A stretch of 47,247 nt of DNA from Candidatus Poribacteria bacterium (GTDB taxonomy: Bacteria; Poribacteria; WGA-4E; PCPOR2b), in the NCBI GenBank assembly GCA_022822785.1, contig JAJEAL010000001.1, positions 1-47,247 on the forward strand. The letters run 5' to 3'. The notes beneath the pieces are model-generated. The model had not been told where the DNA came from and ran no database searches. It saw only the letters and a program-made list of their open reading frames with translations. Position 1 is the stretch's first letter, and each line of letters starts with the position of its first letter. Of this stretch, positions 14,801-22,570 are shown one piece after another. Made by a program: the position numbers and the translations under genes.

Positions 14801-16005
14801 ACAATGTTTATCGGTGCTGCGTCCAAACGGACCCCAGACGCATTGGTAATGTAGTAGGCTTGTAACCCATTAGGGAGATTAAAGATAACCTCCCCACCAT
14901 CATGAGTGAAAGTGAGCGGATGGCTAAAGATGTTCTGTGTCCCAACACTGCCAGCAAAGTCGTAACTCTTCCAATACGCTCCATCTCGAAAGGCATGTCG
15001 CTCCACCATCCGGTTGTTATTGGAGACACCGGAGTTGTTGAATCCAGCGCGCCAGACACGCACACCCGGCGCATTGCGGACGTTGCCGTCTACATCAATC
15101 CCTAGTCGGCTTTCTAACTCTTTGTCTGTCAATGGTAAAGAGAGGAGGTCATGGTATAGCGGGGGTAAAGACCCCTGTGCCAGAAACCAGTCAACATGAA
15201 CTGATGGGATACTACTACTTGTTTCTGTTTGCAATCGCCCCAGCTGCTGTTTCAATATAGCTTGTGTAGGAGCATCAAACGAAATATGGTAAGAATATGC
15301 CCCTTCAATCTGCCCCCAAGCGTCATTGCGATCCCATTCGTAGCGTCGGAGGTCAATGTAGAAGATGGTCTCTTGTGGGTCGATGGGTTGTGGGTTGGTG
15401 ACAGTGCTTCCCCATGAGAGGCTATTGACCAGTTTGGAGAGCCCCTTACGATACGCTTGAAGGATCTCTATGCGCTCACCGGCGTTATAGAGATGTGTCA
15501 TTGTGAAGTACCGAGCAAATGCACGGTCAAACGATGGAAGTGACATTAGGTGGGTCTCAATGGTAGTGAGTATTTCACCGGTGGAGATAAATTGTCTGTC
15601 GGTTGTAGGGGCTGCTGCCCAATTAGGCGCACCGGCTAATATCCAGTTTCGGATGGTGCTGATTGCTTGGGTGGATAGCTGACTGCCGAGTGGCATCCGT
15701 TTGGCGGTGTCAGTGGTAATGAGCCGGTTATATAGTTCGGAGGCATCAGGGTTTCCCGGCACAACGGTTCCGTTTTGGATGAGTGCACTGTGTTCGATTA
15801 AGAGTGTTTCTTTATAGGAGCCGTCGGGACCGTGGCAGATCAGGCAGCTCTGTTCAAAGATGGCGTAGGCGTCTTGAGCTATCTGTTGTTGCGCGGATAC
15901 AGTTGGAGCACATACGGTGAGAAACAATACACAGACGAATGCGGTGCGATGCTGCTGTCGCTTACAAATCCCAATCAAGTGTGGGACTAGGTAACACTTA
16001 AACAT
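11803..16005 (-). CDS. secreted chimeric protein: diheme cytochrome, LRR, lectin-like, cohesin-like, dockerin and sorting domains
   Basis: A 1400-residue exported protein. The signal peptide covers residues 1-38 (FVCVLFLTVCAPTVSA, then QQQ). Haem c motif 1 is CLICH at 54-58 in a planctomycete-type cytochrome domain. Motif 2 is CFGCH at 418-422 within an uncharacterised region (160-560). About twelve 22-residue leucine-rich repeats of internalin/SDS22 type (DLSPLAGLINL, DISPLAGLINLKWL) span about 580-880. A beta-sandwich resembling carbohydrate-binding modules follows (DFQVWLNGVLIY). Next is a cohesin-like stretch (FDPNILEAINISEGDFL, GTLVQVRFKAKASGETEL). A dockerin pair carries the calcium loops DVNRDGVVSILDL and DLNGDGVVSILDL. 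The end is a FlgD/T9SS-like module (NYPNPFNPETWIPYQL). It is probably cell-surface attached. No ribosome site is seen at the ATG, so the start is uncertain. Confidence 0.85.
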   Translation of the reverse strand: MFKCYLVPHLIGICKRQQHRTAFVCVLFLTVCAPTVSAQQQIAQDAYAIFEQSCLICHGPDGSYKETLLIEHSALIQNGTVVPGNPDASELYNRLITTDTAKRMPLGSQLSTQAISTIRNWILAGAPNWAAAPTTDRQFISTGEILTTIETHLMSLPSFDRAFARYFTMTHLYNAGERIEILQAYRKGLSKLVNSLSWGSTVTNPQPIDPQETIFYIDLRRYEWDRNDAWGQIEGAYSYHISFDAPTQAILKQQLGRLQTETSSSIPSVHVDWFLAQGSLPPLYHDLLSLPLTDKELESRLGIDVDGNVRNAPGVRVWRAGFNNSGVSNNNRMVERHAFRDGAYWKSYDFAGSVGTQNIFSHPLTFTHDGGEVIFNLPNGLQAYYITNASGVRLDAAPINIVSNPAASDPRVRNGLSCFGCHTEGMKTFEDQVRPVIESNANPTYDKAQALRLYVEKSEMDMLIAEDTERYKEALEETGGTIDNIEPISRFHEAFQGDVDVAYAAAVVGLETETLLEEIRENVGLQNAGLLVLGSPNGTMKRDAWTSNFRDIVFALNFPTALVVPPVVTPPEQKPNTVVQIPDLNLRTAIAEALGKSSDASITVKEMETLGHLDVPSKGIRDLTGLQFATNIGWLNIEDNQISDLSPISGLINLAEIWLTNTPVSDLSPLAGLVNLINLPFSRTNVSDLSPLAGLINLESLDFAHNNITDLSPLARLVNLKTISARGNPISSLRPLVGLTKLENLYTYGGTISDLTPLANLKGLKHLRLTNNRISDISALAELTGLTDLILDGNDISDISLLAGLSELNRLDLSSNNISDISLLARLTNLKWLRVADNDISDISPLAGLINLKWLGVYNNEIFDISPLDELRQDIMLLWHGNPAFPKGGPKIEGPWLWVMLPYHAPSSSSDLLSKVSGGAVTEIEIATHGAVEGSPVGDDVWTSRRLPATGGKNVEDMLGGNLDDTFRLSNMLYGTVSLYSPRQQDTTMYVGSHNDFQVWLNGVLIYESLRYHASHGYTDFLPVTLKQGRNVLLVAVEANYNSFFGFEEGTEYTVANPGVGSTFSQTPIHAGDTFTLDIRAENVFDFAGWQFDIAFDPNILEAINISEGDFLKTGSTTLFQSGSIDNVAGKITGLSAARLSTQGVTGTGTLVQVRFKAKASGETELALQNFQFGSTTGEAIPAGPHEIRITVEEGLATGDVNRDGVVSILDLILIAQQLGRRVPAGSPVDLNGDGVVSILDLILTARSLGNTTASAAPSVGTESVDAAMIEAWIAQARLEDDGSLAFKQGIANLEKLLASLIPEATALLANYPNPFNPETWIPYQLAESGEVTLKIYDINGQLVRRLEVGHRAAGMYRSRSRAAYWDGRNGLGESLASGVYFYTLTAGEFTATRRMLILK
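13440..14110 (-). repeat. DNA-level repeats encoding the leucine-rich repeats
   Basis: A roughly 66-base period recurs about ten times, with shared phrases such as GGGATATATCTGATATGT and AGTGGTGACAGGTCGGATAC. It encodes the 22-residue LRR units of the surface protein. It comes in two sub-families (DISLLAGL-type and DLSPLAGL-type), suggesting growth by local duplication. Confidence 0.8.
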
Positions 16006-16019
16006 AGAGGAGGTCTCTT

Positions 16020-16154
16020 ATGGATAATTTTATTGATGAATCCCGAGGGCTTTGCCCGGTTGCAGCTATTTTATCAGGATTGGTAACCTCAATCAAGCGA
16101 AAAAGCCGGAAAAAATCGTTCTTGATTTCAAAGATAAACTTTGCTACACTTTAA
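16020..16154 (+). CDS. candidate small ORF, 44 residues, divergent from the LRR protein
   Basis: The ATG at 16020 follows a perfect GAGGAGG, six bases upstream. The frame runs 44 codons to TAA. The product starts MDNFIDESRGLCPVAAILSG and ends basic (SIKRKSRKKSFLISKINF). No family is recognised. The opposite strand here carries CCTCCTC rather than a ribosome site, so the signal belongs to this strand. It overlaps the proposed promoter of the histidine kinase. It may be real, or a leader peptide. Confidence 0.35.
   Translation: MDNFIDESRGLCPVAAILSGLVTSIKRKSRKKSFLISKINFATL
16122..16150 (+). promoter_or_regulatory. probable promoter of the histidine kinase
   Basis: TTGATT at 16122-16127, a 17-base spacer and TACACT at 16145-16150, 120 bases before the kinase start. 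Four of six bases match consensus in each box. Confidence 0.5.
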
Positions 16155-16269
16155 CTTAGACGTTTCCATAATCAGTGATCGGTGTGAGTTTCTTGGAACG
16201 CGGATATGGTTGCCTAGTAGACCGAACTTTCGCCGCCATATTCAATGACAGTGCTCCAAACCGTAAAGG

Positions 16270-18063
16270 ATGTTTACCATCAACAGACTCCATCACAAAA
16301 TCTTCTTCACTTATAGCTCTGTATTTCTCATTATAATCGTCGGGATCCTTGTGGTCGCGCGCTTTTTTATCGCGGAGCTTTTTGATCGGCAAATTCAAAC
16401 GGATGCCCAAGAATCCAAAACACGCCTTACCCACACGATAGATTTGCTTCGCCAAGATATCGAAGATAAAGTTCGACGCGAAATCAAGGACTGGCGCGTT
16501 GTTCAAGCGATTCGAGAGCGCGGGCCGTATCCTCCTAGCCTTGCGGATAGTGCGTTGGATATTTTGGAATATGGGACTCACGAAGGGGTTATCACCGCAA
16601 GTAAGGCTGGAAATAATGACCGGTATTCCCTCAATCTGCGTCACGGCGTAAAAGATCTGGAAGCGCTAGATCGGGTACAAAAATTAAAGCCAACAGGATT
16701 GAGGTTCCGAACCCTTGAAGCTCGATCCGCAATAGAGATTACATTGCCAATCCAAGCAGAAGGTAAACTTCTCGGATTTGTTACCGGTGGGTATTTTTTA
16801 CATAAACACCTTAGCCAAGCTTTGCAAGATTTGACGCTTCATCCAGCTTTTCTCAAAGAAGGCACTCGCCTCGTACCGTTAAACACACCGGGCGATACAA
16901 TCCCAGAGTACCAACGGAAATCGCTCCTAGCAACTCCGGAGGGCGCGAATCAGCCTTTCCAAAAGATTGAGCTAATAGGGGTCCCACACAGTGTCAGTCG
17001 TATTCCAATTTTAACCTCAAATATAGAGATACCGGTTGAACCACAGGGACAATTGCAAGCTGTCGAGGCTGAATTGATTCTCGCGTACTCTCATAGGGAT
17101 GAAGCTGCATTACGACAGCAGCTGACCATCATCCTGCTCACGATCGGTGGGATTGGCTTGGCTTCGGTGTATATTGTCAGCTATATTGTCGGACTTCGAA
17201 TGACAAAACCTATCAACCAGTTGGCATCGGGGGCGGCTGAAATTGCGTCAGGCAATCTTGAACATCAGGTCGCCATTCAGAGTCCAGATGAGATTGGCAG
17301 ATTGGCAGGGGCTTTCAACCAAATGGCGGCAGCACTGAAGACGAGTCTCGAAAGACGGCTTGCTGCCGAGCGGCTTGCAGCGTGGGGAGATGCCGCCCGT
17401 TGGGTCGTCCACGAGATTAAGAACCCACTATTTCCGATTCGGCTTTCAATCGAAAATCTGCAGCGAGCTCATCAAGGTAGGGGGAACCAACCTCAAGTAT
17501 TTGAGGAAATTTTCGCCCAATGCACCGACATCGTTATCGAAGAAGTGGAACGACTACAGCGACTGGTGGATGAGTTCAACCAATTTGCGCGAATGCCTCC
17601 TTCCGAACGGAAATCAGCGAATCTCAATCAGATTGTGCAGAATGTGGCAAACTTATACGCGGAATCCGTCACGAATATTCAGGTGAAGACAAACCTCGAT
17701 CCCAAACTGCCTCTCCTCCTTATCGATTCCGAGCAGATCGCACAGGCGTTGGGGAATCTGATTAAAAATGCAATTGAAGCAATGCCAAACGGGGGCACGC
17801 TGAACGTCTCAACTCAGTTGGTAGATGCGGCGAAGATTCGGATTAACATACAGGACACAGGTATCGGTATGTCATCAGAGACGCGTGCACAGGTTTTTGA
17901 ACCCTATTATACAACGAAAGATACAGGGACAGGACTCGGTATGGCGATTGTTCAGCGCATTATCACCGATCACGACGGAGAGATTTTCATCGAAAGCGAA
18001 GAAGGGATTGGTACAACAGTTTGGATTGAATTGGAAACGCCCGAAACGGAGCACAAAATGTAA
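16270..18063 (+). CDS. membrane sensor histidine kinase (NtrB/NtrY-like), orphan
   Basis: A 597-residue two-component sensor. TM1 (about residues 12-35, SSVFLIIIVGILVVARFFI) and TM2 (about 285-310, IILLTIGGIGLASVYIVSYI) flank a 250-residue extracytoplasmic sensor region. A HAMP domain follows (TKPINQLASGAAEIASGNL). The phospho-acceptor is H381 in WVVHEIKNPLFPIRLS, of the type seen in NtrB/NtrY kinases. ATP-binding boxes are N (LGNLIKNAIEAMPNGG), G1 (DTGIGM) and G2 (GTGLGMAIV). No response regulator is adjacent; the next gene is convergent rpiA. The signal sensed is unknown. An in-frame stop lies two codons before the ATG, so the start is fixed at or after 16270, although AAAGG sits too close to it to be a normal ribosome site. 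Confidence 0.92.
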   Translation: MFTINRLHHKIFFTYSSVFLIIIVGILVVARFFIAELFDRQIQTDAQESKTRLTHTIDLLRQDIEDKVRREIKDWRVVQAIRERGPYPPSLADSALDILEYGTHEGVITASKAGNNDRYSLNLRHGVKDLEALDRVQKLKPTGLRFRTLEARSAIEITLPIQAEGKLLGFVTGGYFLHKHLSQALQDLTLHPAFLKEGTRLVPLNTPGDTIPEYQRKSLLATPEGANQPFQKIELIGVPHSVSRIPILTSNIEIPVEPQGQLQAVEAELILAYSHRDEAALRQQLTIILLTIGGIGLASVYIVSYIVGLRMTKPINQLASGAAEIASGNLEHQVAIQSPDEIGRLAGAFNQMAAALKTSLERRLAAERLAAWGDAARWVVHEIKNPLFPIRLSIENLQRAHQGRGNQPQVFEEIFAQCTDIVIEEVERLQRLVDEFNQFARMPPSERKSANLNQIVQNVANLYAESVTNIQVKTNLDPKLPLLLIDSEQIAQALGNLIKNAIEAMPNGGTLNVSTQLVDAAKIRINIQDTGIGMSSETRAQVFEPYYTTKDTGTGLGMAIVQRIITDHDGEIFIESEEGIGTTVWIELETPETEHKM

Positions 18064-18114
18064 GCAGCAAATTTATCGCTCTGTTTTTTTGGCAGGAGCA
18101 CATCGGTAAAGACT

Positions 18115-18786
18115 CTATTTCTCCCGCTTTAAGATTTGAATGCCTGAATCAGCGCCGATAATAACTTGGTCGGTGCGGTTAATGAAAAGTCCGTTTTCAA
18201 CAACGCCGGGGAGATTATTGATGATACTCTCTGTAGCAGCTGGGTCCGGAATGCCGTCGAAAGTGCAATCCAGAATATAGTTGCCGTTGTCGCTGACAAA
18301 ATCGGGACGCAGTGTTGAGCGGCGGCAGATTTGGTTAAGCGCGAGTTGGGTTGACCCCCAGCCGAATGGAACGACCTCCACCGGTACTGGGAAATTAGAA
18401 CCTAACTGTTCAACTAGCTTCCCTTCGTCAACAATGATGACCAGTCGTTTGGAGGCGTGGGCAATGATTTTTTCTCGGACTAGCGCCCCCCCTGCCCCCT
18501 TGATGAGGTCGAGGGTGGGATTAACTTCATCCGCGCCATCGATGGTCAGGTCAATCACAGGGTGTTCTCGAAGCGTTGAGAGCGGTATCCCCTGCTGAGC
18601 TGCAATTTCTTCTGTCTGTTTGGAGGTCGGAACCCCAATAATATTGAAACCGTCCCGAACCTGTTCGCCAAGTTTTAGCAGTGCGTAGTAAATTGTTGAA
18701 CCCGTACCAAGTCCAACAATCATGCCGGACGCTACCTCTTCAACAGCGCGTTCTGCTGCGAGTTGTTTCAGTTTTTCTGTTTCCAT
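18115..18786 (-). CDS. rpiA: ribose-5-phosphate isomerase A
   Basis: Interconverts ribose 5-phosphate and ribulose 5-phosphate in the pentose phosphate pathway. Motifs seen are GLGTGSTIYYALLKLG, DLTIDGADEVNPTLDLIKGA, ALVREKIIAHASKR, DEGKLVEQLG and PVPVEVVPFGW, covering the substrate loop and catalytic Asp/Lys/Glu positions of the RpiA family. METEKLKQLAAERAV is taken as the start because AGGAGAAAGT lies just before it. This gives 223 residues, normal for RpiA. An upstream in-frame ATG adds 12 residues but has no ribosome site. It is convergent with the histidine kinase. Together with zwf at 22571 it supports a working pentose phosphate route. Confidence 0.95.
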   Translation of the reverse strand: METEKLKQLAAERAVEEVASGMIVGLGTGSTIYYALLKLGEQVRDGFNIIGVPTSKQTEEIAAQQGIPLSTLREHPVIDLTIDGADEVNPTLDLIKGAGGALVREKIIAHASKRLVIIVDEGKLVEQLGSNFPVPVEVVPFGWGSTQLALNQICRRSTLRPDFVSDNGNYILDCTFDGIPDPAATESIINNLPGVVENGLFINRTDQVIIGADSGIQILKREK

Positions 18787-18954
18787 ACTTTCTCCTGAAG
18801 GTTGTACAAATAGATGGGACATGACATTCGCTTATCTCGGACTGCCCATCTGCGATAGGCTTCTAATTTTAACATCTCACGGAATGGTTTTCTACCAAAT
18901 TGTTAGGTTACATTACGCAATACACACATCATGATCACCCAAGGATAACTACAG

Positions 18955-20685
18955 ATGAATCTATATCTCCGTTTACTGAGTTATGTTAAACCGTACTGGA
19001 AAAGCACAACCGTCTCATTGCTAGCAATGCTGATTGTATCCATCGGCAATCTCGCCCCAACATGGATTGGGGGCAGAATTGTTATCGACGAGGTAATCGT
19101 CCAGCGGGATATCAGCCGCTTACACTGGATTGCGCTGATACTGCTGGGTATTTATCTAGCAAAGAGTATCGGGGTGATGTTGGCAGAATGGTTATCCCAT
19201 GAAATCGCCGAAAAAATTATCTACGATATGCGGACGCAAATCTACAGCCACCTGCAGAAACTGTCGTACCGCTTTCATAAGAATAACGCCACCGGCGATC
19301 TGATGTCGCGAGTGGTCAACGATATTGACGCGATGCGAGATATGCTCGCCCATACTGTACACATCATTACCGTGCAAGCGTTGACTTTTATTGGTATTGC
19401 CATCTTGCTGTGCAGTATGAACTTAAAAATGGCAAGCTTGACCCTCGTCCCAATCCTGATTTTGGGACCGCTAATTGTCTATTTCGGTATAAAGCTACGA
19501 CTTATCTCTCGCGATGTGCGTACAAAACTAGCGGACGTCAACGCCCGTTTGCAAGATAACCTGTCGGGAATTTTCGAGATTCAAGCCTTTGCCCGTGAAC
19601 CTTATGAAGAACGACGGTTTACCGTTCAATGTGCCAATTATCGCAACTCAATCATTCGGGGGGTACGTCTGTGGGCACGCCTGAATCCCGCCGTTCAGTT
19701 TCTGCTTGGTGCAACCTGGACAGCGATTCTGTGGTACGGTGGGTGGCAGATGATTAACGGATCTAGCGACATGACCGTCGGACAACTGTTCATTTTTCTC
19801 GGATTTCTGTGGCGACTGTTCATGCCGATCGAGATGGCAAGCCACGAAAACGAACGGTTACAGAAAGCGCTTGCCGCAGGCGAACGGATGATGGATTTGC
19901 TAGACACAGCACCTGAAATTAAAGATGTTCCAAACGCTTGGACAGGCAAGGCTAAAGGAGAGGTCCTATTTGAAAATGTCTCGTTCCAGTACACAGACGA
20001 GGATGTGTTGACAAACGTGAATCTTAAAATTCGGCCGGGGGAGACAATCGCTTTTGTCGGCCCCAGCGGTGTCGGCAAAACGACATTGGTTGGCCTCGTG
20101 CCGAGATTTTACGATGTAACTGCCGGACAGGTAAAGATTGATGGCATCAGCGTGCGAGATTGGCAGATTGAGGGGTTGCGGCGTCAGATTGGCCTCGTGC
20201 CACAAGAAACGTTCCTGTTTAACGGAACAGTTGGGGAGAATATTGGTTACGGCAAATTGAACGCAACACAGATGGAAATTGAGATGGCAGCGAAATCTGC
20301 TAATATCTATGACTTCATCATGGACCTACCAGACCGCTTTGACACCCTAGTGGGGGAACGGGGCATGCGTCTTTCCGGTGGACAGAAGCAACGGATTTCA
20401 ATTGCACGCGCTATCTTGAAAGACCCACCTATCCTCATCCTCGACGAAGCGACATCTTCTGTTGATACGGAATCGGAACAGCTGATTCAGCAGAGCTTGA
20501 CTAACCTACTGCATGGACGTACCACACTAATTATCGCGCACCGATTGGCGACCATCAGATTTGCGGATCGAATCGCTGTGTTGGCGGACAATCAAATTGT
20601 CGAGCTTGGCACACACATTGAGCTGCTTTCACAGGATGGACTATACGCCCGGCTTTACAAGGCACAGTTTGGGGACAAGGGTTGA
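18955..20685 (+). CDS. ABC exporter, fused permease-ATPase
   Basis: A 576-residue half-transporter of the MsbA/LmrA type. Six membrane helices lie in residues 1-300 (for example VSLLAMLIVSIGNLAPTWIG and IHWIALILLGIYL-like segments). The coupling-helix region FHKNNATGDLMSRVVNDIDA is typical. The ATPase has Walker A GPSGVGKTT (370-378), Q-loop LVPQETFLFNGTV, canonical LSGGQKQR (473-480), Walker B ILILDEATSS and H-loop IIAHRLATIR. All catalytic residues are present, so it can work as a homodimer. The degenerate exporter at 8350 could be a partner only if heterodimers form across loci. AAGGATAACTACAG precedes the ATG. Substrate unknown. Confidence 0.92.
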   Translation: MNLYLRLLSYVKPYWKSTTVSLLAMLIVSIGNLAPTWIGGRIVIDEVIVQRDISRLHWIALILLGIYLAKSIGVMLAEWLSHEIAEKIIYDMRTQIYSHLQKLSYRFHKNNATGDLMSRVVNDIDAMRDMLAHTVHIITVQALTFIGIAILLCSMNLKMASLTLVPILILGPLIVYFGIKLRLISRDVRTKLADVNARLQDNLSGIFEIQAFAREPYEERRFTVQCANYRNSIIRGVRLWARLNPAVQFLLGATWTAILWYGGWQMINGSSDMTVGQLFIFLGFLWRLFMPIEMASHENERLQKALAAGERMMDLLDTAPEIKDVPNAWTGKAKGEVLFENVSFQYTDEDVLTNVNLKIRPGETIAFVGPSGVGKTTLVGLVPRFYDVTAGQVKIDGISVRDWQIEGLRRQIGLVPQETFLFNGTVGENIGYGKLNATQMEIEMAAKSANIYDFIMDLPDRFDTLVGERGMRLSGGQKQRISIARAILKDPPILILDEATSSVDTESEQLIQQSLTNLLHGRTTLIIAHRLATIRFADRIAVLADNQIVELGTHIELLSQDGLYARLYKAQFGDKG

Positions 20686-20690
20686 AATCC

Positions 20691-21419
20691 TTAATCAGTG
20701 TAGCGTTGTTCTCCGTTGAAGGAGATACGGGGCCAGCTGGTGTGGGGCCAATCAGTAAACCGATACGGTATATAGTGGTTTGCCATGACGTGGCGCAGCG
20801 CGCCGGGCTTTTGAATTGGCCCTCCACGATGAATCAAACGACCGTGAAATAACACCGCATCCCCCTGATTGGCTATAATGGAAATCTCAGGACGGTTGTT
20901 CTCTTCAAAAATCCTTTCGGTCCTCGCGTGGCGATATTCGTAGTCCATCTTTCCGTTCTCGTCCAGCGTCTCCCAATATGTCACAAGTTGCCCTTTATGC
21001 GAACCGGGCTGCACATAGATAGTGCCATTTTCTTCGTTGACATCTATCAGAGGCAGCCAAGCGGACATGCAGCCGGGGAGCGGGCATTGATCTTGGTGAC
21101 GTACCCCTTCAGAACCTTTGTAGAAATACATGGTCTGTATGCCCTCAACATCACCTTCAAAGCAGTCTTCCAACGGCTGACGTAGACGCGAATCAATCAG
21201 CAATGCAAGTGCTTTTGGGTCGTACAAATGCTGGTTGTGTGTACGCCCCCAATCGTTTGGTTCGCGGGGAGTGAACCCTTCGAGTGTCTTTTGCCCCGAA
21301 TGTAGTGCCATCATGTGCTCAACGAACGCCTCACACTCCGCTTTAGAAAAGACCGATTTCAGGATGGTATAGCCGTCCCGCTCGTACTGTGCTTTCTGTT
21401 CTGGGGTCAGACCTTGCAT
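20691..21419 (-). CDS. phytanoyl-CoA dioxygenase (PhyH) family protein
   Basis: A 242-residue Fe(II)/2-oxoglutarate-dependent oxygenase. The double-stranded beta-helix carries the iron ligands H-x-D in GVRHQDQCPLPG and a distal histidine in FHGRLIHRGGP, with the arginine region (GALRHVMANHYIPY) that would bind 2-oxoglutarate. The N-terminus EQKAQYERDGYTILKSVF is typical of the family. These enzymes hydroxylate small molecules in many bacteria; the substrate is unknown. It ends five bases from the convergent ABC gene. GAAGGGAG precedes the ATG. It is divergent from the PhyH paralogue at 21631. Confidence 0.9.
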   Translation of the reverse strand: MQGLTPEQKAQYERDGYTILKSVFSKAECEAFVEHMMALHSGQKTLEGFTPREPNDWGRTHNQHLYDPKALALLIDSRLRQPLEDCFEGDVEGIQTMYFYKGSEGVRHQDQCPLPGCMSAWLPLIDVNEENGTIYVQPGSHKGQLVTYWETLDENGKMDYEYRHARTERIFEENNRPEISIIANQGDAVLFHGRLIHRGGPIQKPGALRHVMANHYIPYRFTDWPHTSWPRISFNGEQRYTD

Positions 21420-21516
21420 TAAAAAACTCCCTTCATGCCGGTAGAAATTCTATATCTCCGTGTATAGCCACTCGCTAGAATCTGCCATTGGCCGTGTCCT
21501 CTTCAAATGTCAAAAA

Positions 21517-21573
21517 TATGTCATGTCTTTTTCGCAATTCTGTGACATAATATAGGGCAAATCATTGTATAAT
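21517..21573 (+). promoter_or_regulatory. possible operator and -10 box upstream of the second PhyH gene
   Basis: A 7-bp inverted repeat TATGTCA (21517-21523) / TGACATA (21543-21549) is followed by a perfect TATAAT at 21568-21573. No -35 box at normal spacing is seen, which would fit an activator-dependent promoter. It lies between the two divergent PhyH genes. Confidence 0.3.
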
Positions 21574-21630
21574 GTTTTAATTTTTCATTCAACAAGATTA
21601 TCCGAAAAATGAGGGGCGAACAGAAACGAT

Positions 21631-22419
21631 ATGATTACCGAGCAGGAAATACAACAGTTTTCAGAAATAGGGGCAGTGACAATTGATACACCGCTGACGC
21701 AACAGCAGCTCTCAGCAGCATCGGCTGTATTTGATCGCCTACTGCCTTTCCGTGACCCGGAAGCGGGAGAGCAACTCCGTCACCGGGTCGGCCTGACGTG
21801 TAGCTTCTACGAGCCGGAACTGTTGGATATCCTCCAGCATCCATTCTTTGAGGAGGTAGCCAAGCGCGTTCTGCACGCTGACAGAGTTAGTTTCTTTCAA
21901 ACTGCCATCGTAACAACTTATCCGCAGCCGAACACTCCGTTCAGCTTCGACCAGCATGTGGATATTCAGTACTGTCTTTCGGATCTTGAAGCGATTCCTA
22001 GACGTATGGTTTGCAGCTATTTCCTCTGGATAAGTGATGTGACAGAACAACGCGCGCCGTTGATGTATCGCCCCGGAAGCCATCGCTTGATAGCCGAGGC
22101 GCGGGAACAGCAGCCGGAATTAAAAGGTGATATCCCGCGCGTCGCAGGTGTTTCCCTGCCCGGGCTCCCTGCATTTGACTATACCGATGCAATCCCTGTG
22201 GTCGCACGGTCAGGACAGGTGACTGTGCTCACCACTGCAATGGTACACGGTGCATCAATCAATGTGGACACCGCTCCCCGCAAGGTAATGGTTATTACCT
22301 TCACGGCAGCAGATGTAGAGATTGGTCTGCCCCAAAATCAGGCAGAGACTAAACAAACTTATGACCGTGAGTTGAAAAGGCGTCTCCGTCCTGAAAGAGC
22401 ACATATCGTTCCCGCCTGA
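21631..22419 (+). CDS. phytanoyl-CoA dioxygenase (PhyH) family protein
   Basis: A 262-residue Fe(II)/2-oxoglutarate oxygenase, a distant paralogue of its divergent neighbour. The iron ligands are probably H and D in FDQHVDIQYC and the histidine in TTAMVHGASINVD. The jelly-roll strand YRPGSHRLIAEAREQQ is the family hallmark. The N-terminus EQEIQQFSEIGAVTID matches PhyH starts. GAGGGG lies rather far (14 bases) from the ATG. The substrate is unknown. Divergent arrangement with 20691 suggests shared control. Confidence 0.85.
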   Translation: MITEQEIQQFSEIGAVTIDTPLTQQQLSAASAVFDRLLPFRDPEAGEQLRHRVGLTCSFYEPELLDILQHPFFEEVAKRVLHADRVSFFQTAIVTTYPQPNTPFSFDQHVDIQYCLSDLEAIPRRMVCSYFLWISDVTEQRAPLMYRPGSHRLIAEAREQQPELKGDIPRVAGVSLPGLPAFDYTDAIPVVARSGQVTVLTTAMVHGASINVDTAPRKVMVITFTAADVEIGLPQNQAETKQTYDRELKRRLRPERAHIVPA

Positions 22420-22570
22420 CAGCTAGGGGCAACATAAGCGCACCATAAGGCTTTTCCTTAACAACATATGCGGTGTGTGATTAAATGCCGGTGTGTGGCG
22501 AAGAGTTAGATACCAAGATATATCTAGAAAAAGTACGCGACGCTCAATCGATTACCGTGCCGTAACTACT

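Noticed and set aside
16156-16644. 162-codon minus-strand ORF
   Set aside because: It is antisense to the start of the histidine kinase, whose motifs are clear; no ribosome site or recognisable product.
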